Source of the DNA: Plazaster borealis
Taxonomy: Eukaryota; Echinodermata; Asteroidea; Forcipulatida; Labidiasteridae
Assembly: GCA_021014325.1 (NCBI GenBank)
Contig: CM037473.1
Coordinates: forward strand, 14,136,696 to 14,200,695
Direction: 5' to 3'
DNA: 64,000 nt
Position 1 is the first letter of the stretch. Every line of letters starts with the position of its first letter. A program made the translations under genes and the position numbers. The notes under the pieces are model-generated. The model did not search any database, had not been told where the DNA came from, and saw nothing but the letters and a program-made list of their open reading frames with translations. Positions 19,321-32,324 of the stretch are shown piece after piece.

Positions 19321-20397
19321 ATGTTGTACCCAGAGAAAAATCAGTCCGGCCATAAGATGCTGACGACCCCACTGGGTATTAAAGTAACGGTTGAAACCGT
19401 AAGCCGACGCAGGATCTGTGTATTCTTCAGTCTCTCACTGATCTGCCTTATCAGTGCTTCCCTTCTAGCACAACATTACGTCAGAGCTCCGACGACGTTC
19501 CGCAAATACATAAAGCCCGACGTGGTTCCGTATCATCAGCCCAATAACAAAAGCTTGCAATTTGATCATAAGCCCAAGCATACATTCGATCACATCTTCC
19601 CCTTGGCTGAGCCTCTGACTTGTTTCAACGGGTCTCGGCAGCCAAGGCCTGTTTTCCTGTTGGTTTTTATCGCTTCGTCGAGTGGTAACTATAAGAGGCG
19701 TCAAGCGATACGTGAAACATGGGGAAGTCCCAAGGAGATCATGGGGAAGAATATCATCACAGTCTTCCTGCTCGGGGAGACGGAGAGCGGTACTCCCAAA
19801 TTACTACAGGAGGAGAGCGCTACACACCACGACATCCTCCAGGCAGACTTCCTTGACACTTATAAGAACCTTACCATTAAGACAATTGTTGGAATGAAAT
19901 GGATCCACACGTACTGCTCACATGCCTCGTATTTCATGAAAACAGACGATGACATGTATATCAGTTACGACAATATAATAAAGAATCTGTCCGCTCCCTC
20001 AACTCCATCCACTGACTTTGCAATGGGTCATCTCTTCCTGACGAATGAAGTGATTAGGTCCAAAAACAGTAAATTTTACATGCCAAAAAATATGTTCCCG
20101 GGCAGGTTCTACCCTCCGTATCTCGCAGGGTCAGGCTACGTCATGTCTGGCGATTTAGCCAGTAAAATATACAGGGTGTCTCCGGACGTCAAGTTCGTTA
20201 TATTTGAAGACGTCTTTGTTGGTTTGTGCTTAAAGACGCTACACGTGGTTGCCATCGAGCACAGTGGTTTCACTTTTTATCACATCAATTATGAGTTTTG
20301 TGAGTATCGCAATCACAGGATGTCATCTCATGCGGTTCAACCCCAGGAAATGCACAGGATATGGAAAGATCTAAAAGAGAATCATAAGCAATGTTAA
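19321..20397 (+). CDS. Beta-1,3-galactosyltransferase-like glycosyltransferase, GT31 family (gene 3)
   Basis: 358-residue type II membrane protein, predicted Golgi beta-1,3-glycosyltransferase and the closest relative of gene 2. Anchor at about residues 33-51, a stem with YHQPNNKSL, then the GT31 domain. Counting from this ATG, RRQAIRETWGSP lies at 126-137, DDD at 209-211, YPPYLAGSGYVMS at 264-276, and EDVFVG at 296-301. It ends KQC. The acceptor ends at 19269. In the exon an in-frame TGA at 19294-19296 closes the frame upstream, so the start must follow it. ATG 19321 is the first in frame. ATG 19357 (MLTTPLGIK) is an alternative that would give 346 residues. The frame is open upstream of 19321 only by using TTG, which is unlikely here. 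One local oddity: genes 1 and 2 read IGHSGF where this copy reads IEHSGF. Confidence 0.9.
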   Translation: MLYPEKNQSGHKMLTTPLGIKVTVETVSRRRICVFFSLSLICLISASLLAQHYVRAPTTFRKYIKPDVVPYHQPNNKSLQFDHKPKHTFDHIFPLAEPLTCFNGSRQPRPVFLLVFIASSSGNYKRRQAIRETWGSPKEIMGKNIITVFLLGETESGTPKLLQEESATHHDILQADFLDTYKNLTIKTIVGMKWIHTYCSHASYFMKTDDDMYISYDNIIKNLSAPSTPSTDFAMGHLFLTNEVIRSKNSKFYMPKNMFPGRFYPPYLAGSGYVMSGDLASKIYRVSPDVKFVIFEDVFVGLCLKTLHVVAIEHSGFTFYHINYEFCEYRNHRMSSHAVQPQEMHRIWKDLKENHKQC

Positions 20398-20993
20398 CAC
20401 ATTGGTAACATAATTTTAGCCTTCAAGAAAGACTCTTCTAGGCCACTAACTATTTCTTGCATTTATACCATAGGTCCTTTTGGTCGGTAAGCAGTTTGCA
20501 ACAGCTAATTCTTTTTTCTAAAATACTTTTGTGTTACATAAGTTGCCTGTAATAATATGTTAAACTTGTATATGTGAGACCACTGAACTGGTGAAAATTC
20601 TCGGGGATTCGTGTTAAACCCTGCAGTGTTGACCCTGGTTGGTGGCTGGCCGCTGTTGAATGGACCTCGCCTTCGGTTGTTCAACTTTTGTGTGGCACCT
20701 TATCTGTTACACATAATTAACTATTTATGCATATTTTCCAGAACCAGACGTATGGTGCACCCCGTCTAACCAGGTAATTCCACCAGGGGATTTAGGGCCT
20801 CTCGACAAATCAGAAGGCCGGATTTGGGGTCAAGTATAATAAAAATATTATTAATAATTTGGGAGGCTAATCATCCTTACTGGCAGCTAAGAGCTGAATT
20901 GCGAAGGACGCGGCTACAACATGTTCGAGAAGCAGGCATGCAAGGGCGCCTTTGGCAGCCAGCCACATCAACCCATTATGATTTATTTATTTA
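20398..20993. other. 3' flank of gene 3, nothing recognised
   Basis: About 600 bp without an evident gene or canonical AATAAA signal near the stop. It becomes AT-rich (TTTATTTATTTATT) at the edge of the inverted repeat. Confidence 0.4.
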
Positions 20994-21405
20994 TTCCATA
21001 TTTTTAAATTGTTGATCAGCTAGTAATGTTGATTTTGTTCACAGGGTCTGGTTGTATACACGTATCTTTTGATGACAGTTTTTACAGTTTGACATTCCCT
21101 TGACAGCCTACCCTGCAGGGAGATTGCCTCCCTATTTCGTCGTGTAGGTTTTTGCTATTTTTAAAATAATTTCGCACATAATTTTCAAAAAATTCAATTT
21201 TTGGGGTATTCCACTATCAATTAACCTTCAACCATGCTTCAACCATAGAGAAAGGACCACAGTCCTTTCTCTATGCTTCAACAAACATACTGCAGAAGCT
21301 CATTTCCATAGGGCCGGCCAAGGTCACCGTGAAAACCTCATTACAAATTCAGCAGTCAGGCACTCTCCAATGCTTTTGTACACGATCCAATGACTCTACT
21401 CCAAC
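20994..21405 (-). repeat. Left copy of a 0.4-kb inverted repeat
   Basis: Reverse complement of 62842-63244 with few changes over the whole length. Shared landmarks are GTTGATCAGCTAGTAATG, GGGAGATTGCCTCCC, a self-complementary hairpin CATAGAGAAAGGACCACAG, and AGGTCACCGTGAAAACC. The outer end of each copy runs into an (AAAT)-like tract when read outward, which resembles a retroposon tail. Confidence 0.85.
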
Positions 21406-21500
21406 TAATGCAGCAGAAATAATACGTGTCTGCAACACATTGAAGACTAATACTAGTCCCGGCTTCGATGACATTAGTTCTTCTGTTGTTAAGTCTATTA
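21406..21500 (+). pseudogene. LINE reverse-transcriptase fragment, left part
   Basis: Open frame translating as STPTNAAEIIRVC, NTLKTNT, SPGFDDISSSVVKSII, the familiar N-terminal part of the RT domain in CR1/L2-type LINEs (a helix, then SxGxDxI and a lysine helix). It breaks off exactly at the start of the Helitron array and resumes at 60262. Confidence 0.8.
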
Positions 21501-23086
21501 TTGGGGGTTTCGGCTATCCGCCGAAACCACCTTTGTTTTCGTCGAGATTTTTATTGGGGGTTTCTGCTATCCGCCTAAACCACCTTTGTAATCGTCGAGA
21601 TTTTTATTTTTTGGGGGGTATTGGCCTTACCGCCGAAACCACCTTTGTTTTCGTCGAGATTTTTTTTTTCCCGTATTATTATCATTTTTCCATTCGAAAA
21701 TTTCTCATAGCATTAACCAGTGAAATTTGTTATCGTTCGATCTCAGGAATTACAGTCTTCAAACACACAAACGACACATCAAATGAAAGCTTTTGCTCTA
21801 ACTTAGATCAAGCAGCAGTTGTTTTGAGTGTTTTTCGTTCATTTCTTGACGATATTACCAATTTAAAAACGCCCGTCAAAAAAGCACGATCGCCGTGTCT
21901 GTGTACATGGCACGTAATTGACGCTGTATGTACCATACGGCCGTATCACACACAGCCTGTATACACACAGATAAGGCTGCTGCAATACAGTGGATAACTG
22001 TGCGCATAGTGTGTGCATGTGCCGCACGAACGAGCACAAAATTGGGCTAATAAAACTGTTTTAACTGAGTTAGTTTAGTTTCAAAGTCAATTTATAAAAT
22101 CAATTTACATTTTACATGATTGAAAAACTGTCTGAGATTTTAACTTGCTGTTCTTGTTTAGCGAAGTTTCGGTGCAAAACTTCGGTCGCAGCAGTCAATA
22201 AATAGAATCCTGGTTTTCATTGGTAACCACCAGTGTATTCTAGATGGTTCATTGCTAACGCGGGATACCAGGGAAATCTTGCTGTTGCATTAAATATTGA
22301 TCGCGTAAATGTTTTAGCTTTTCAGTTGCGGTGGGGTTTTTTTCGGCTGAAAATGCACATCAAGCACTTGTTAAACTCAATGGATCAGTATCTTTTCTGA
22401 AGATTTCACATGAATTGATGAATGCCTACTTAGTATGGAATTTGCCCCGTTTTGTAAACCATGCAAGCCTCCTAATCCCACCATTGTCCGGAGTTTGGAA
22501 TTAACAACCTGCTCGCTGCATCGTGACTCCAGTTTCGGATTAGTATTGCTAGCGATAGCGTCCAGTTAGCACCTCTATTGATTGTCTTACAAGCCAAAAA
22601 TAGCGATGTTCAAGTTGTTAAAGGTATCACCCTTTGTTTTGTTTTTGTTATTCTCGTTACAAAAGGGTTGAAAACAATATTTTGCTCGTAAGGCCTAAAC
22701 AAAAAACCTTTTTATTGCCCCAAACATCTGAAATCCACGGTCGCGTTTTGTTTTTGTTTTTTTTGTTTTTTTAAATGGCGATTTTTTTATTTTGTTTGAA
22801 GTATTTTATACTTTGATTCCCAGTAAACGACATTTAAGATAAAAATCTCGATGTTTTTAATTTTCTTTTGCAAAATTATATTGTTTTATGTTGCAGGCCT
22901 GTGAAATCTCCGCTTTCTCATTGAGCGTGCCGATTTTTTATTTCCGCCTTTTTAAAATGTGTGATAAAAAGACGTGACGAATTTTCCCGGTCGGCCTGCT
23001 ACACATGCATCATACAGCACACACACGAAGTCCGTAAATCCTATGTCCTTGCTCCATGCTGGCAGCAAGCAGCGCACAACGTGAAT

Positions 23087-23298
23087 GGTATCCATCACGC
23101 ACTTGTGTGTTGCAACTCCTTGCCAATAGAGGGCGCTGTGTGATCGTTGGCATTGCATGCATGTACATGTATATCCATGTACACGCACTTTTAAGCACGG
23201 CTCGGCGTGGTATTGAACGCGTCATGTTTTCGAACATCAATCAAAATGTTGGTGCAACCATTCCTCCATGGTGCAACACAAGTGCGTGATGGATACCC
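23087..23298. repeat. Inverted repeat inside unit A1
   Basis: GGTATCCATCACGCACTTGTG at the left recurs inverted at 23269-23298. Probably a small MITE of about 210 bp. Short reading frames on both strands here are mirror artefacts. Confidence 0.6.
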
Positions 23299-23427
23299 TG
23301 GCTGAACAAAAATGATTATTTTACAGAATAATGTAAGATTTCTTTCCGTCTTGGTCCGGGGTTTTTTAGTGTGTTTTTTTTTAATTTTTTTTAACCTTTT
23401 CCTTGCGTGGCAGTTTTCATCGCACGC

Positions 23428-23550
23428 GATAGCTACAATGAATGTTAAGGCGAGTTGTTTGACTCGTTTCAAACAAAAACATGTAAAGCTAGACTTAAAT
23501 TTTTGTTAAACAAAAACAAGGTGTTCGGCATGACATTCATTGTAGCTATC
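23428..23550. repeat. Second inverted repeat inside unit A1
   Basis: GATAGCTACAATGAATGT at 23428-23445 and its exact reverse complement at 23533-23550, with further imperfect pairing inside. Possibly a 120-bp MITE. Confidence 0.6.
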
Positions 23551-23566
23551 ATTACAATGATGAGCT

Positions 23567-23853
23567 AGGTACAGGTTTGGGGCTTTAGGTACAACTTTGC
23601 GTCTACATTGGTCGGGGCGACATTTAGGTACATGTTTGGGGCTACATTTAGGTCGGGGCGACATTTGGGTACAGATTTGGGGCTACATTTAGGTCCGGGC
23701 GACATTTAGGTACAGGTTTGGGGCTACATTTAGGTCCGGGCGACATTTAGGTACAGGTTTGGGGCTACATTTAGGTCCGGGCGACATTTAGGTACAGGTT
23801 TGGGGCTACATTTAGGTCCGGGCGACATTTAGGGCTCGGGCTACATTTAGGGG
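23567..23853. repeat. 41-bp minisatellite
   Basis: About seven units of GGTACAGGTTTGGGGCTACA plus TTTAGGTCCGGGCGACATTTA. The central copies are exact and spaced 41 bp. The outer copies are degenerate. Confidence 0.9.
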
Positions 23854-24811
23854 CCGCACACATGCGTCAATTTCTTTTCCGATGGAACGTTAGTGTTTAG
23901 AGCGGCATCTATCAAGAGTTTCGGCGTGGCGGAGCTCCACTCCCATCATTGTTACATGGATGTATTTTTCCGCCTTTTTTTTAATGGTCCACTCACAGGC
24001 CTGATGTTGAGAAACAACTTCATATTTATATTATTATTTTATTTATTCATACATCAAGTTTTTGAAAATTAATTTCTGTTTTGTATTCACCATATGAATG
24101 TATACTACTTTGAGAACATTAAAATGGTTGAAAACATAAAGTTGTGTGTATATCTACTGTATTTTTTCCTCCTCTTGACGTATTCTAAAAAAAAACTTAA
24201 AAGAAAGCAACCGACCGACCCTCCCGATTTTTTAGCCAAAAGGGCAATAAAAAGTTTGGTTTTTTTAGGCCTAACGGGCCGACAAAATAACCTCGTTGTA
24301 ACCGTGTTCTCGCTACACCGTGCTCGTATAATCCATATTTAAATGCATTGAAACACGCACGGGGCAGTTCGGGACCGGCAAAAAACCTCGTATTAACAGG
24401 CCTCGTAATATGCGAGCTCGTAACAACGGGAGTCAACTGTAATCTCTGTGCCACTTGTACCTTTACAGCACATGTACTTTATCTTTCATTTATAGTTTTA
24501 CGACATATTTTAGCTCCTCACAAGTGCCACATTCATGACATTTCATCCTCCCACATGACCCGAACTTTTACCGGTCCATCTGTTCCAAACTTGAAATTCA
24601 AATCTAATAGAAATTTCATCATAAAAAAGCGCCCTAAAGCGACAGGTTCCATTTTCGTTAACTTGACCCACAATCGATCTCCATCATCGGGACTGTGACA
24701 ACTTATTAATTAACAAACTACATTACGTCACCAAGACATTATTCAATTCTTAATAGTTCGCCTTGTTAAAGCCGAAACCCCAGTATTTGTTCGTAACGAA
24801 TTCAGTTCTAG

Positions 24812-25886
24812 TTTTCTTATACTTCTTTCCGAAAATCCTCATAGCATTTACACGTGAAATTTTGTTATCGTTCGATCGCAGGAATTATAGTCTATAAAAG
24901 ACACAAACAACACATCAAATGAAAGCCTGTGCTCTAACTTAGATCAAGCAGTAGTTGTTTCAAGTGTTTTTTATTCATTTCTTGGCGATATTACCAATTT
25001 AGAAACGTATTTTTTGAAAGAATTGTACAATTTCTCCGTGTGTGATCTTGCGTAGACACTGTACGTAGTGATACGGTCCTCTCACACAGCCATGTATAGA
25101 GAGACGGTCAGTGCAACGCTATATCGTACTGACCTTTGATCCTTCCATTCATGATTTATCTAACGATGGCAGGATATAGAACGTGGAAATAGGGAAACAC
25201 AAGAGGGTGCTATACAGACTGACCATTAATCTCAGATTTCTCAGCGCCCAAAGGGTTATCAATTATTTAGCATCTTTCGTTCACCACAACCCTATAGACA
25301 CCTATTTCTACTCGTGTAAAACAATTCTCATGGACACAAGCATTACAGAAGGCAGTATTTGAACACACTAACGGCACATGTAACTTTTCATTTTTAGTTT
25401 TTAATTTATTTTTATATTTTTTAACGGCCTTTTTTTCCCATATGCTTTCAATTGGTAATAATCATTACGTCACCACCCCTTCAGAGCGCCTTCTGTCAAC
25501 GTGTTTTTGTTCGAAGGCATTGCATGGGGACAAATCTTATACCATATTGTAGGTTATAATATCTTACTATGAAAAACAAGTTGTCGTCATTGTGACGTCA
25601 TCAGGTGTCAAGTTAATTATTATTAAATACGGAAGCGTTAAAGGGATAGTTGTTGGTTTTGGCCCATCACAATGTCAAGGTTGTGTGATAGAAATTGCAT
25701 CATAAAAGTGCTCTAAAACAATAGGTTCCATTTTCGTTAACTCTTTCACGTCTGGTGGACAATCGATCGCATCATCGGGACTAATTAACAAACTACATTA
25801 CGCCACCAAGACATTATTGAATTCTTAATGGTTCGCCTTCTTAAAGCCGAAACCCCAGTATTTGTTCGTAACAAATTCAGTTCTAG
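24812..25886 (+). mobile_element. Helitron-like unit A2 (family A)
   Basis: Begins directly after the CTAG of A1. 3' end: AAGCCGAAACCCC, hairpin ATTTGTTCGTAACAAAT, CTAG at 25883-25886. It lacks the 5' hairpin module. Bases 25397-25886 match 59005-59495 closely. Confidence 0.65.
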
Positions 25887-28198
25887 TTTTTCTTCTGATT
25901 CTCTCCGTCCCTTGTCCGGTAACTAAGACACCTTTCCCAACATCACATGAACTTGAAACTTCACATATAGTTAGATATTTATTAGGAGATGAAACCGCTT
26001 TCGTTACGTCATGATGACGTCATCAGGTATCAAATTACAAGCCATTTAAGGTAAAAAAGTGACCATATGCGAAAGCCTGTATGTCCCCGAATATTACAGC
26101 TACAGTATTTATATTTGGACATATGATAGATCAAGACACGGGCAACATTTGAAAAGTAAACGCCAAATTCACATGACCTTTACTTCTGGTCGTAACGAAA
26201 GGTCAAAGTTTGCCTTGGTGTAATTCTTCAAAAAAACACTTTCCCGGCAAAAACATTAACTTCTGTTTATCAGATCAACTTCAAATTTACACCATGTAAG
26301 GAACTTGATAAAACCTCAATCAAGTAGTTGTGACGTCACGATGACGTCATCAAGTGTTAAAATACAGTAAATCGAAGTTTAATCATTTAAAAATTCATAA
26401 CTCAAGAAGTGCATAAGCGATTATAACAATCTATACATTATCGGAGAGGTCTTGACAAATGTAGCAAATACTACACAGAATCTTATACCGTTTGACCTTG
26501 TCTTCCTGTTCAAACCGGAAGTTGAAAACTTCACAATTCATACTTTAAGAAATACTCGTACTTTTTACATACACATTACTCACAATTTTTACATCATGTT
26601 GTAGATTTTTAAGCCTTCTCAAACTTTTCCACAGAGATGTTACCTTTTTGACCTTCAGTTATGGTTGAAATCGGGTATACATTGACCCGCTGTCAAACCG
26701 CGGGAATAAACTGCATTGAAAACACACACAATACGCGATATAAACCAGTTAGACGGTGAGCGGCTGCTTGCTCCATTGAATCAAACCGCAAGGTTCAAAG
26801 TCCTTCAAACATGCTTGTAGTCTAGTCTCTTTCCAAGGTTCAGGCACCTGATTTTGACATTACGCTTTGTTAGTCTCTAAAACAGCCGTCCGTGCAAACC
26901 TCGCTAACAATCAAATGTCAGATTTTTTAAAAATTCATAATTCAAGAACTACACAACCGATTTTTAAACTTTGTTCAGTTCTAAAATTCTTGGGCATTGG
27001 AGATTAGCCTTGGGTAACCGTGACCCCATGTTGACCTTTACTTCCGGGTCAACCGGAAGTAAGACCATATCTCAAGAACTACACAACCGATTTCAATTTT
27101 TTTTTCAGTTATAGACTCCTTGGGCATTGGAGATTAGCCTTGGGTAACCGTGACCCCATGTTGACCCTTACTTCCGGGTCAACCGGAAGTGGGACCATAT
27201 CTCAAGAACTACACAACCGATTTTCAAACTGTTTTCAGTTATAGACTCCTTGGGCATTGGAGATTAGCTTTGGGTAACCGTGACCCCATGTTGACCTTTA
27301 CTTCCGGGTCAACCGGAAGTAACACCATATCTAAAGAACTACTAAACCGATTTTCAAACTTGTTTCAGTTATAGACTCCTTGGGCATTGGAGATTAGCCT
27401 TGGGTAACCGTGACCCCATGTTGACCTTTACTTTCAGGTCAACCGGAAGTGAGACCATATCTCAAGAACTACACAACCGATTTTCAAACTTTTTACAGTT
27501 ATAGACTCCTTGGGCATTGGAGATTAGCCTTGGGTACCGTGACCTCATGTTGACCTTTTCTTCCGGGTCAACCGGAAGTGACACTATATCTCAAGAACTA
27601 CACAACCGATTTTTAAACTTTGTTCAGTTATAAAATCCTTGGGTATTGAGTTTTTACAACTTCACAAGCGCTACACAGAGTGTAGCCCCATTTGAACTGG
27701 ACTTCCGGTTCAAACCGAAAGATGAAATTTGACATTTAATTTTGTTTTCTGTTTTTTATAATACTTATTCTTCTTTTTCTCCCTGTCGCTTTTCCGCTAA
27801 CAAAAGTACACTTCACAAGCACATATAAACTTGAAACTTCACAAACTTCACATATAGGTTTTCGGGATGGTGACGTCATCGATGATGTTATTACATTAAA
27901 TCAAATGTTTAATATTTAGAAAAATCATATCTGGAGAACCATAATTGCTAAACACAAGATCTTTGGACCGTGTGAAGGACCCTGGAGTATTTTTAAAATC
28001 TTACACAAAGTTCGACCCCCTGTGATATTACTTCTGTTTAATTGTTTTTAATTTATGTTTTGTTTTTCATTTTGTTTATAAAACACTAAAAAGTACTGAG
28101 TATACAGTGCTTCAAACAGATCGGGAAAGGGTTAAAACCAAATTATAAAAACAAACCGAACACCGTTTGTTTGTAATTTACAAACAAGATCAGTCTAG
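25887..28198 (+). mobile_element. Helitron-like unit B1
   Basis: First family-B unit. 3' end: AAACCGAACACC, hairpin TTTGTTTGTAATTTACAAACAA (seen as TTGTTTG/CAAACAA), GATCAGT, CTAG at 28195-28198. It contains paired CRE-like sequences (about 26009 and 26331) and the 130-bp satellite. Confidence 0.6.
26925..27720. repeat. 130-bp satellite, about six units
   Basis: TGGGCATTGGAGATTAGCC starts at 26991, 27121, 27251, 27381 and 27511 (exact 130-bp steps), with a diverged sixth unit near 27640. Each unit contains TTACTTCCGGGTCAACCGG-type palindromes and CTCAAGAACTACACAACCGA. It is related to the 150-bp module found in other units. Confidence 0.95.
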
Positions 28199-30059
28199 TT
28201 TTTTTTGTTTTTAGGTGTTCGGGCATTAAGCCCGAACAACTCCTTGTTTTTGTTCGGGTTTTTTTATTAGGTGTTCGGGCATTCAGCCCGAACAACTCTT
28301 TGTTATTGTTCGGTTTTTTTTTTTAGTTCTTCTTTTTCTTCTGATAGTCGTTTGTCCGCAAAAAAACCCATAGATGCGAACCTTGGATAAACCTGAAACT
28401 TTGCATGTAGTTAGACTATAACTAGGAGATGCCAAGTGAGTTGTGACGTAATGATTACGTCACCAGGTGTCGAATTACAGTAAATCAAAGTTTAATATTT
28501 CAAAAAATCATAACTCGATAACAATTTAATGGATTTCAACAATCTATGCATCATCGGACAGGTCTATTAAAACTCAACAAACGCTACACAAAGAGTGACC
28601 CCGTTTGACCTTGACCTCCGGCTCAAAATGTAAGTTGAACATTTCGTTAGTAATAGCCCTCGGAAGCACGTTCCGCTCCATTGATCACGAGGTCCAAAGC
28701 CTACGTGGGCCTTCACTGAAGGCTGGATGTAGTTGCATGATTTCCGTGCAAGTTTTGACGTGTCGCAGTTCAACGCATTTATAACGTTGGCTTATCAATG
28801 GCGCAATAACACTGCAGAATTAAATTCCGCTCCACCTGTGCCATGTTCAGCGTCAAGTTGTTCCCCTATTCGCCCTTTTGATGGTTCATGGTGAACATGG
28901 TATCGAAGACGAAGTTTTACTGAGATGGCCACCTGCTTCAGTGATTCGTATGGCTTTTAATTATGTGAGAAATAAAGCTATAAAGTTTTCACACTCGTTG
29001 TTGTGTTCCATCCTTATTTCCTTGCTGAGTGTATGGTGCACCATAGAGGTAGAAATAGTAATCAACTAATTATGTTACTAGTCAAAATTCACGAGAGGCT
29101 TAGACTTGCCGTCTTCATGACTTGCCTTTGTCTTTCATAATTATTATCCAAAACAAGTGTGTTTTCTTTCAATATTCTAAATTTAACCCACCGTTCTGTA
29201 TGAATGAAAATCTGTCTTAAAAAAAAAACTATGCTTGACTTATTTTAATGACATCATCATCAGTGCATAGTTTTGAACAATCGATGTTTCATACACAGAT
29301 ACTTCATGAGTATTCAACTCACTGTATTTGAAACCCTGTTGAAAACTTCTAATAATTGTAAATTAATAATGTGAACATGATTAGCATAGTTGGATTTATT
29401 AATCCATAAAGAATCAATATTAATTGAAAAATAAGTTAACTTCAGTAAATGGCTTACATGGCTGTACTTGTGAGTAGTTCAGCGGCTCGTTTGAAGATAT
29501 GCAACCAAGATGAAAGGGAATTCAAAAATTGATGCTCTGTATGAAAAGGACAATTTACCCTAATAATTTATATAATAAATTAAATAATGTACTCTTTTGC
29601 TGAAAACACTTTGTAATCGTATCTTTAGAAATGATGTTTTAAGCTTTGCATTTTTTGCGAATGTTTTATGTGTGAAAGTTCTAATTAATTGATAATGACA
29701 TGATTTGACCTGGCTTCCTGTCCAACCGGAAGTAAAAGAAATACATATTAAGAGTCTCTTTTTTGAATTGTCAGTAAAAGTCTTGTTTACAGTACAGTTT
29801 ATGAATATTTTCATGAAAATTGAAACAGATGTTCAATTAATACACGTTCTAGAGCTCAATGCAGTCTTAAGTAGGAACGTTATCATTTATTTCCCGTGTA
29901 AACTGAATGTATACACGTAATTGATTTACACTTTGAAATTTCAAAAGCTATCAACAATCTTTTCATCGACTCAATAAAATAGTTCACACATTGACACAAC
30001 ACTGACCCCAATGAAATCCGAACACCTAGTGTTTGTTCCAACAAACACTAAATCTCTAG
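28199..30059 (+). mobile_element. Helitron-like unit B2
   Basis: Two 5' hairpin modules (GTTCGGGC-ATTAA-GCCCGAAC) at about 28211 and 28267. Ends CCGAACACCTA, hairpin AGTGTTTGTTCCAACAAACACT, AAATCT, CTAG at 30056-30059. Nearly identical to unit B4 (offset about 4,002-4,020 bp). Confidence 0.7.
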
Positions 30060-32324
30060 TTAGGTGTTCGGGCATTAAGCCCGAACAACTCTTTGTTATT
30101 GTTCGTTTTTTTTTGTTGGTTTTTTTAGGTGTTCGGGCATTCAGCCCGAACAACTCTTTGTTATTGTTCGGTTTTTTTTTTTTAGGTGTTCGGGCATTAA
30201 GCCCGAACAACTCCTTGTTTTTGTTCGTTTTTTTTTTGTTTTTTTTTCTTTGTTTTGCTTATTCTTCTGATAGTCGTTTGTCCGCAAAAAAAACCATACT
30301 TGCAAACCTTTGATCAACTTGAAACTTAATGTAACGTTAGAACATAACGAGCAGAAGGTGTGTGAGCAACGACGTCATGATGACGTCATCGGGTGTCAAA
30401 TTACAAGCCATTTTAGTTCAAAAAGTGCCCTCATGCCAATGCCTGTAGGTCCCTGAATATTGCAGCTATGGTATTCATATTTGGGCATATGATAGATCAA
30501 GACACGGGCAACATTTAAAAAGTTAACGCCAAATTCACTTGACCTTTACTTCCGGTCGTACCGGAAGGTCAAAGTTTGCCTTTCTGCAATTCTTAACAAA
30601 AAATCATTTCCTGGCAAAATTCTTAACTTCTGTTCATCTGATCAACTTCAAATTTACACCATGTTAGAAACTTGATGTAAGCTCCATAAAATTGTTGTGA
30701 CGTAATGATTACGTCATCAGGTGTCGAATTACAGTAAAACAAAGTTTAATATTTCAAAAAATCATAACTCGATAACAATTTAATGGATTTCAACAATCTA
30801 TGCATCATCGGACAGGTATTTTAAAACTCAACAAACGCTACACAAAGAGTGAACCCGTTTGACCTTGACCTCCGGCTCAAAATGTAAGTAATATATTTCG
30901 TTAGTAGCTCTCGTAAGCACGCGACTGGCAGTTCCGCTCCATTGATCACAAGGTACAAAGCCTACGTGCGCCTTCACTGAAGGCTGGATGTAGTTGCATG
31001 ATTTCCGTGCAAGTTTTGACCTGTCGCAGTTCAACGCACTTATAACGTTGGCTTATCAATGGCGCAATAACACTGCAGAATTAAATTCCGCTCAACCTGT
31101 GCCATGTTCAGCGTCAAGTTGTTCCCCTATTCGCCCTTTTGATGGCTCATGGTGACCATGGAATCGAAGACGAAGTTTTACTGAGATGGCCACCTGCTTC
31201 AGTGATTCGTATGACTTTTAATTATGTGAGAAATAAAGCTATAACATAAAGTTTTCACACCCGTTGTTGTGTTCCATCCTTATTTCCTTGCTGAGTGTAT
31301 GGTGCACCATAGAGGTAGAAATAGTACTCAACTCATTATGTTATTAGTCAAAATTCACGAGAGGCTTAGACTTGCCGTCTTTATGACTTGCCTTTGTCTT
31401 TCATAATTATCCAAAACAAGTGTGTTTTCTTTCAATATTCTAAATTTAACCCACCGTTCTGTATGAATGAAAATCAATGTCTAAAAAATGCAACTGATAG
31501 CTCATACTATGCTTGACTTATTTTAATGACATCATCATCAGTGCATATGTTTTGAACAATCACTGTTTCATGCACCGATAATTCATGGGTATCCAACTCA
31601 CTGTATTTGAAACCCTGTTGAAAACTTCTAATAATTGTAAATTAATAATGTGAACATGATTAGCATAGTTGGATTTATTAATCCATAAAGAATCAATATT
31701 CATTGAAAAATAAATAAACTTCAGTAAATGGCTGACATGGCTGTTCTTGTGAGTAATTCAGCGGCTCGTTTGAAGATATGCAACCAAGATGAAAGGGAAT
31801 TCAAAAATGATGCTTTGTATGAAAAGGACAATTTACTCTAATAATTTGCTGAAAACACTTTGTAATCGTATCTTGAGAAATACATCTATTATGATTTTTT
31901 AAGCTTTGCATTTTGTGTGAATGTTTTATGTGTGAAAGTTCTGTGTAATTGATAATGACATGATTTGACCTGGCTTCCTGTCCAACCTGAAGTAAAAGAA
32001 ATACATATTAAGAGGCTCTTTTTTGAATGGTCAGGAAAAGTCTTGTATACTAACTATCAGTACAGTTTATGAATATTTACATGAAAATTGAAACAGATAA
32101 TCAATTAATACACGTCTTAGAGCTCAATGCAGTCTTAAGTAGGAACATTATTTCTTTCCCGTGTAAACTAAATGTATACACGTAATTGATTTACACTTTG
32201 AAATTTCAAAAGCTATCAACAATCTTTTCATCGACTCAATAAAATAGTTCACACATTGACACAGCACTGACCCCGATGAAATCCGAACACCTAGTGTTTG
32301 TTCCAACAAACACTAAATCTCTAG
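30060..32324 (+). mobile_element. Helitron-like unit B3
   Basis: Starts TTAGGTGTTCGGGC directly after the previous CTAG. Three 5' hairpin modules (about 30060, 30126, 30183). Contains both CRE-like pairs and one 150-bp module. Nearly identical to unit B11 (offset about 17,351 bp). CTAG at 32321-32324. Confidence 0.72.

Larger units (their letters stand above)
21501..24811 (+). mobile_element. Helitron-like unit A1 (family A)
   Basis: 5' end: three tandem copies of a hairpin module, GGTTTCGGC-TATCC-GCCGAAACC, followed by CTTTGTTTTCGTCGAGATT (21501-21670). 3' end: AGCCGAAACCCC, then the hairpin ATTTGTTCGTAACGAAT, then CTAG at 24808-24811. Bases 21676-21910 recur at 24826-25020 and 59505-59735. 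The 3.3-kb length reflects extra contents: poly(T)-rich DNA, two inverted-repeat inserts and a 41-bp minisatellite. Confidence 0.65.

Noticed and set aside
24170..24445. Pogo-like MITE ending at about 24441
   Set aside because: Only the right end (reverse complement near ACAGTTGACTCCCGTTGTTACG) looks convincing. I could not locate a matching left end.
28567..28773. Recurring 62-68 residue minus-strand frame (MNCDTSKLARK...) in units B2, B3, B4, B6 and B11
   Set aside because: Its recurrence follows from DNA copies of the same transposon. Length and frame vary between copies and no domain is recognisable.
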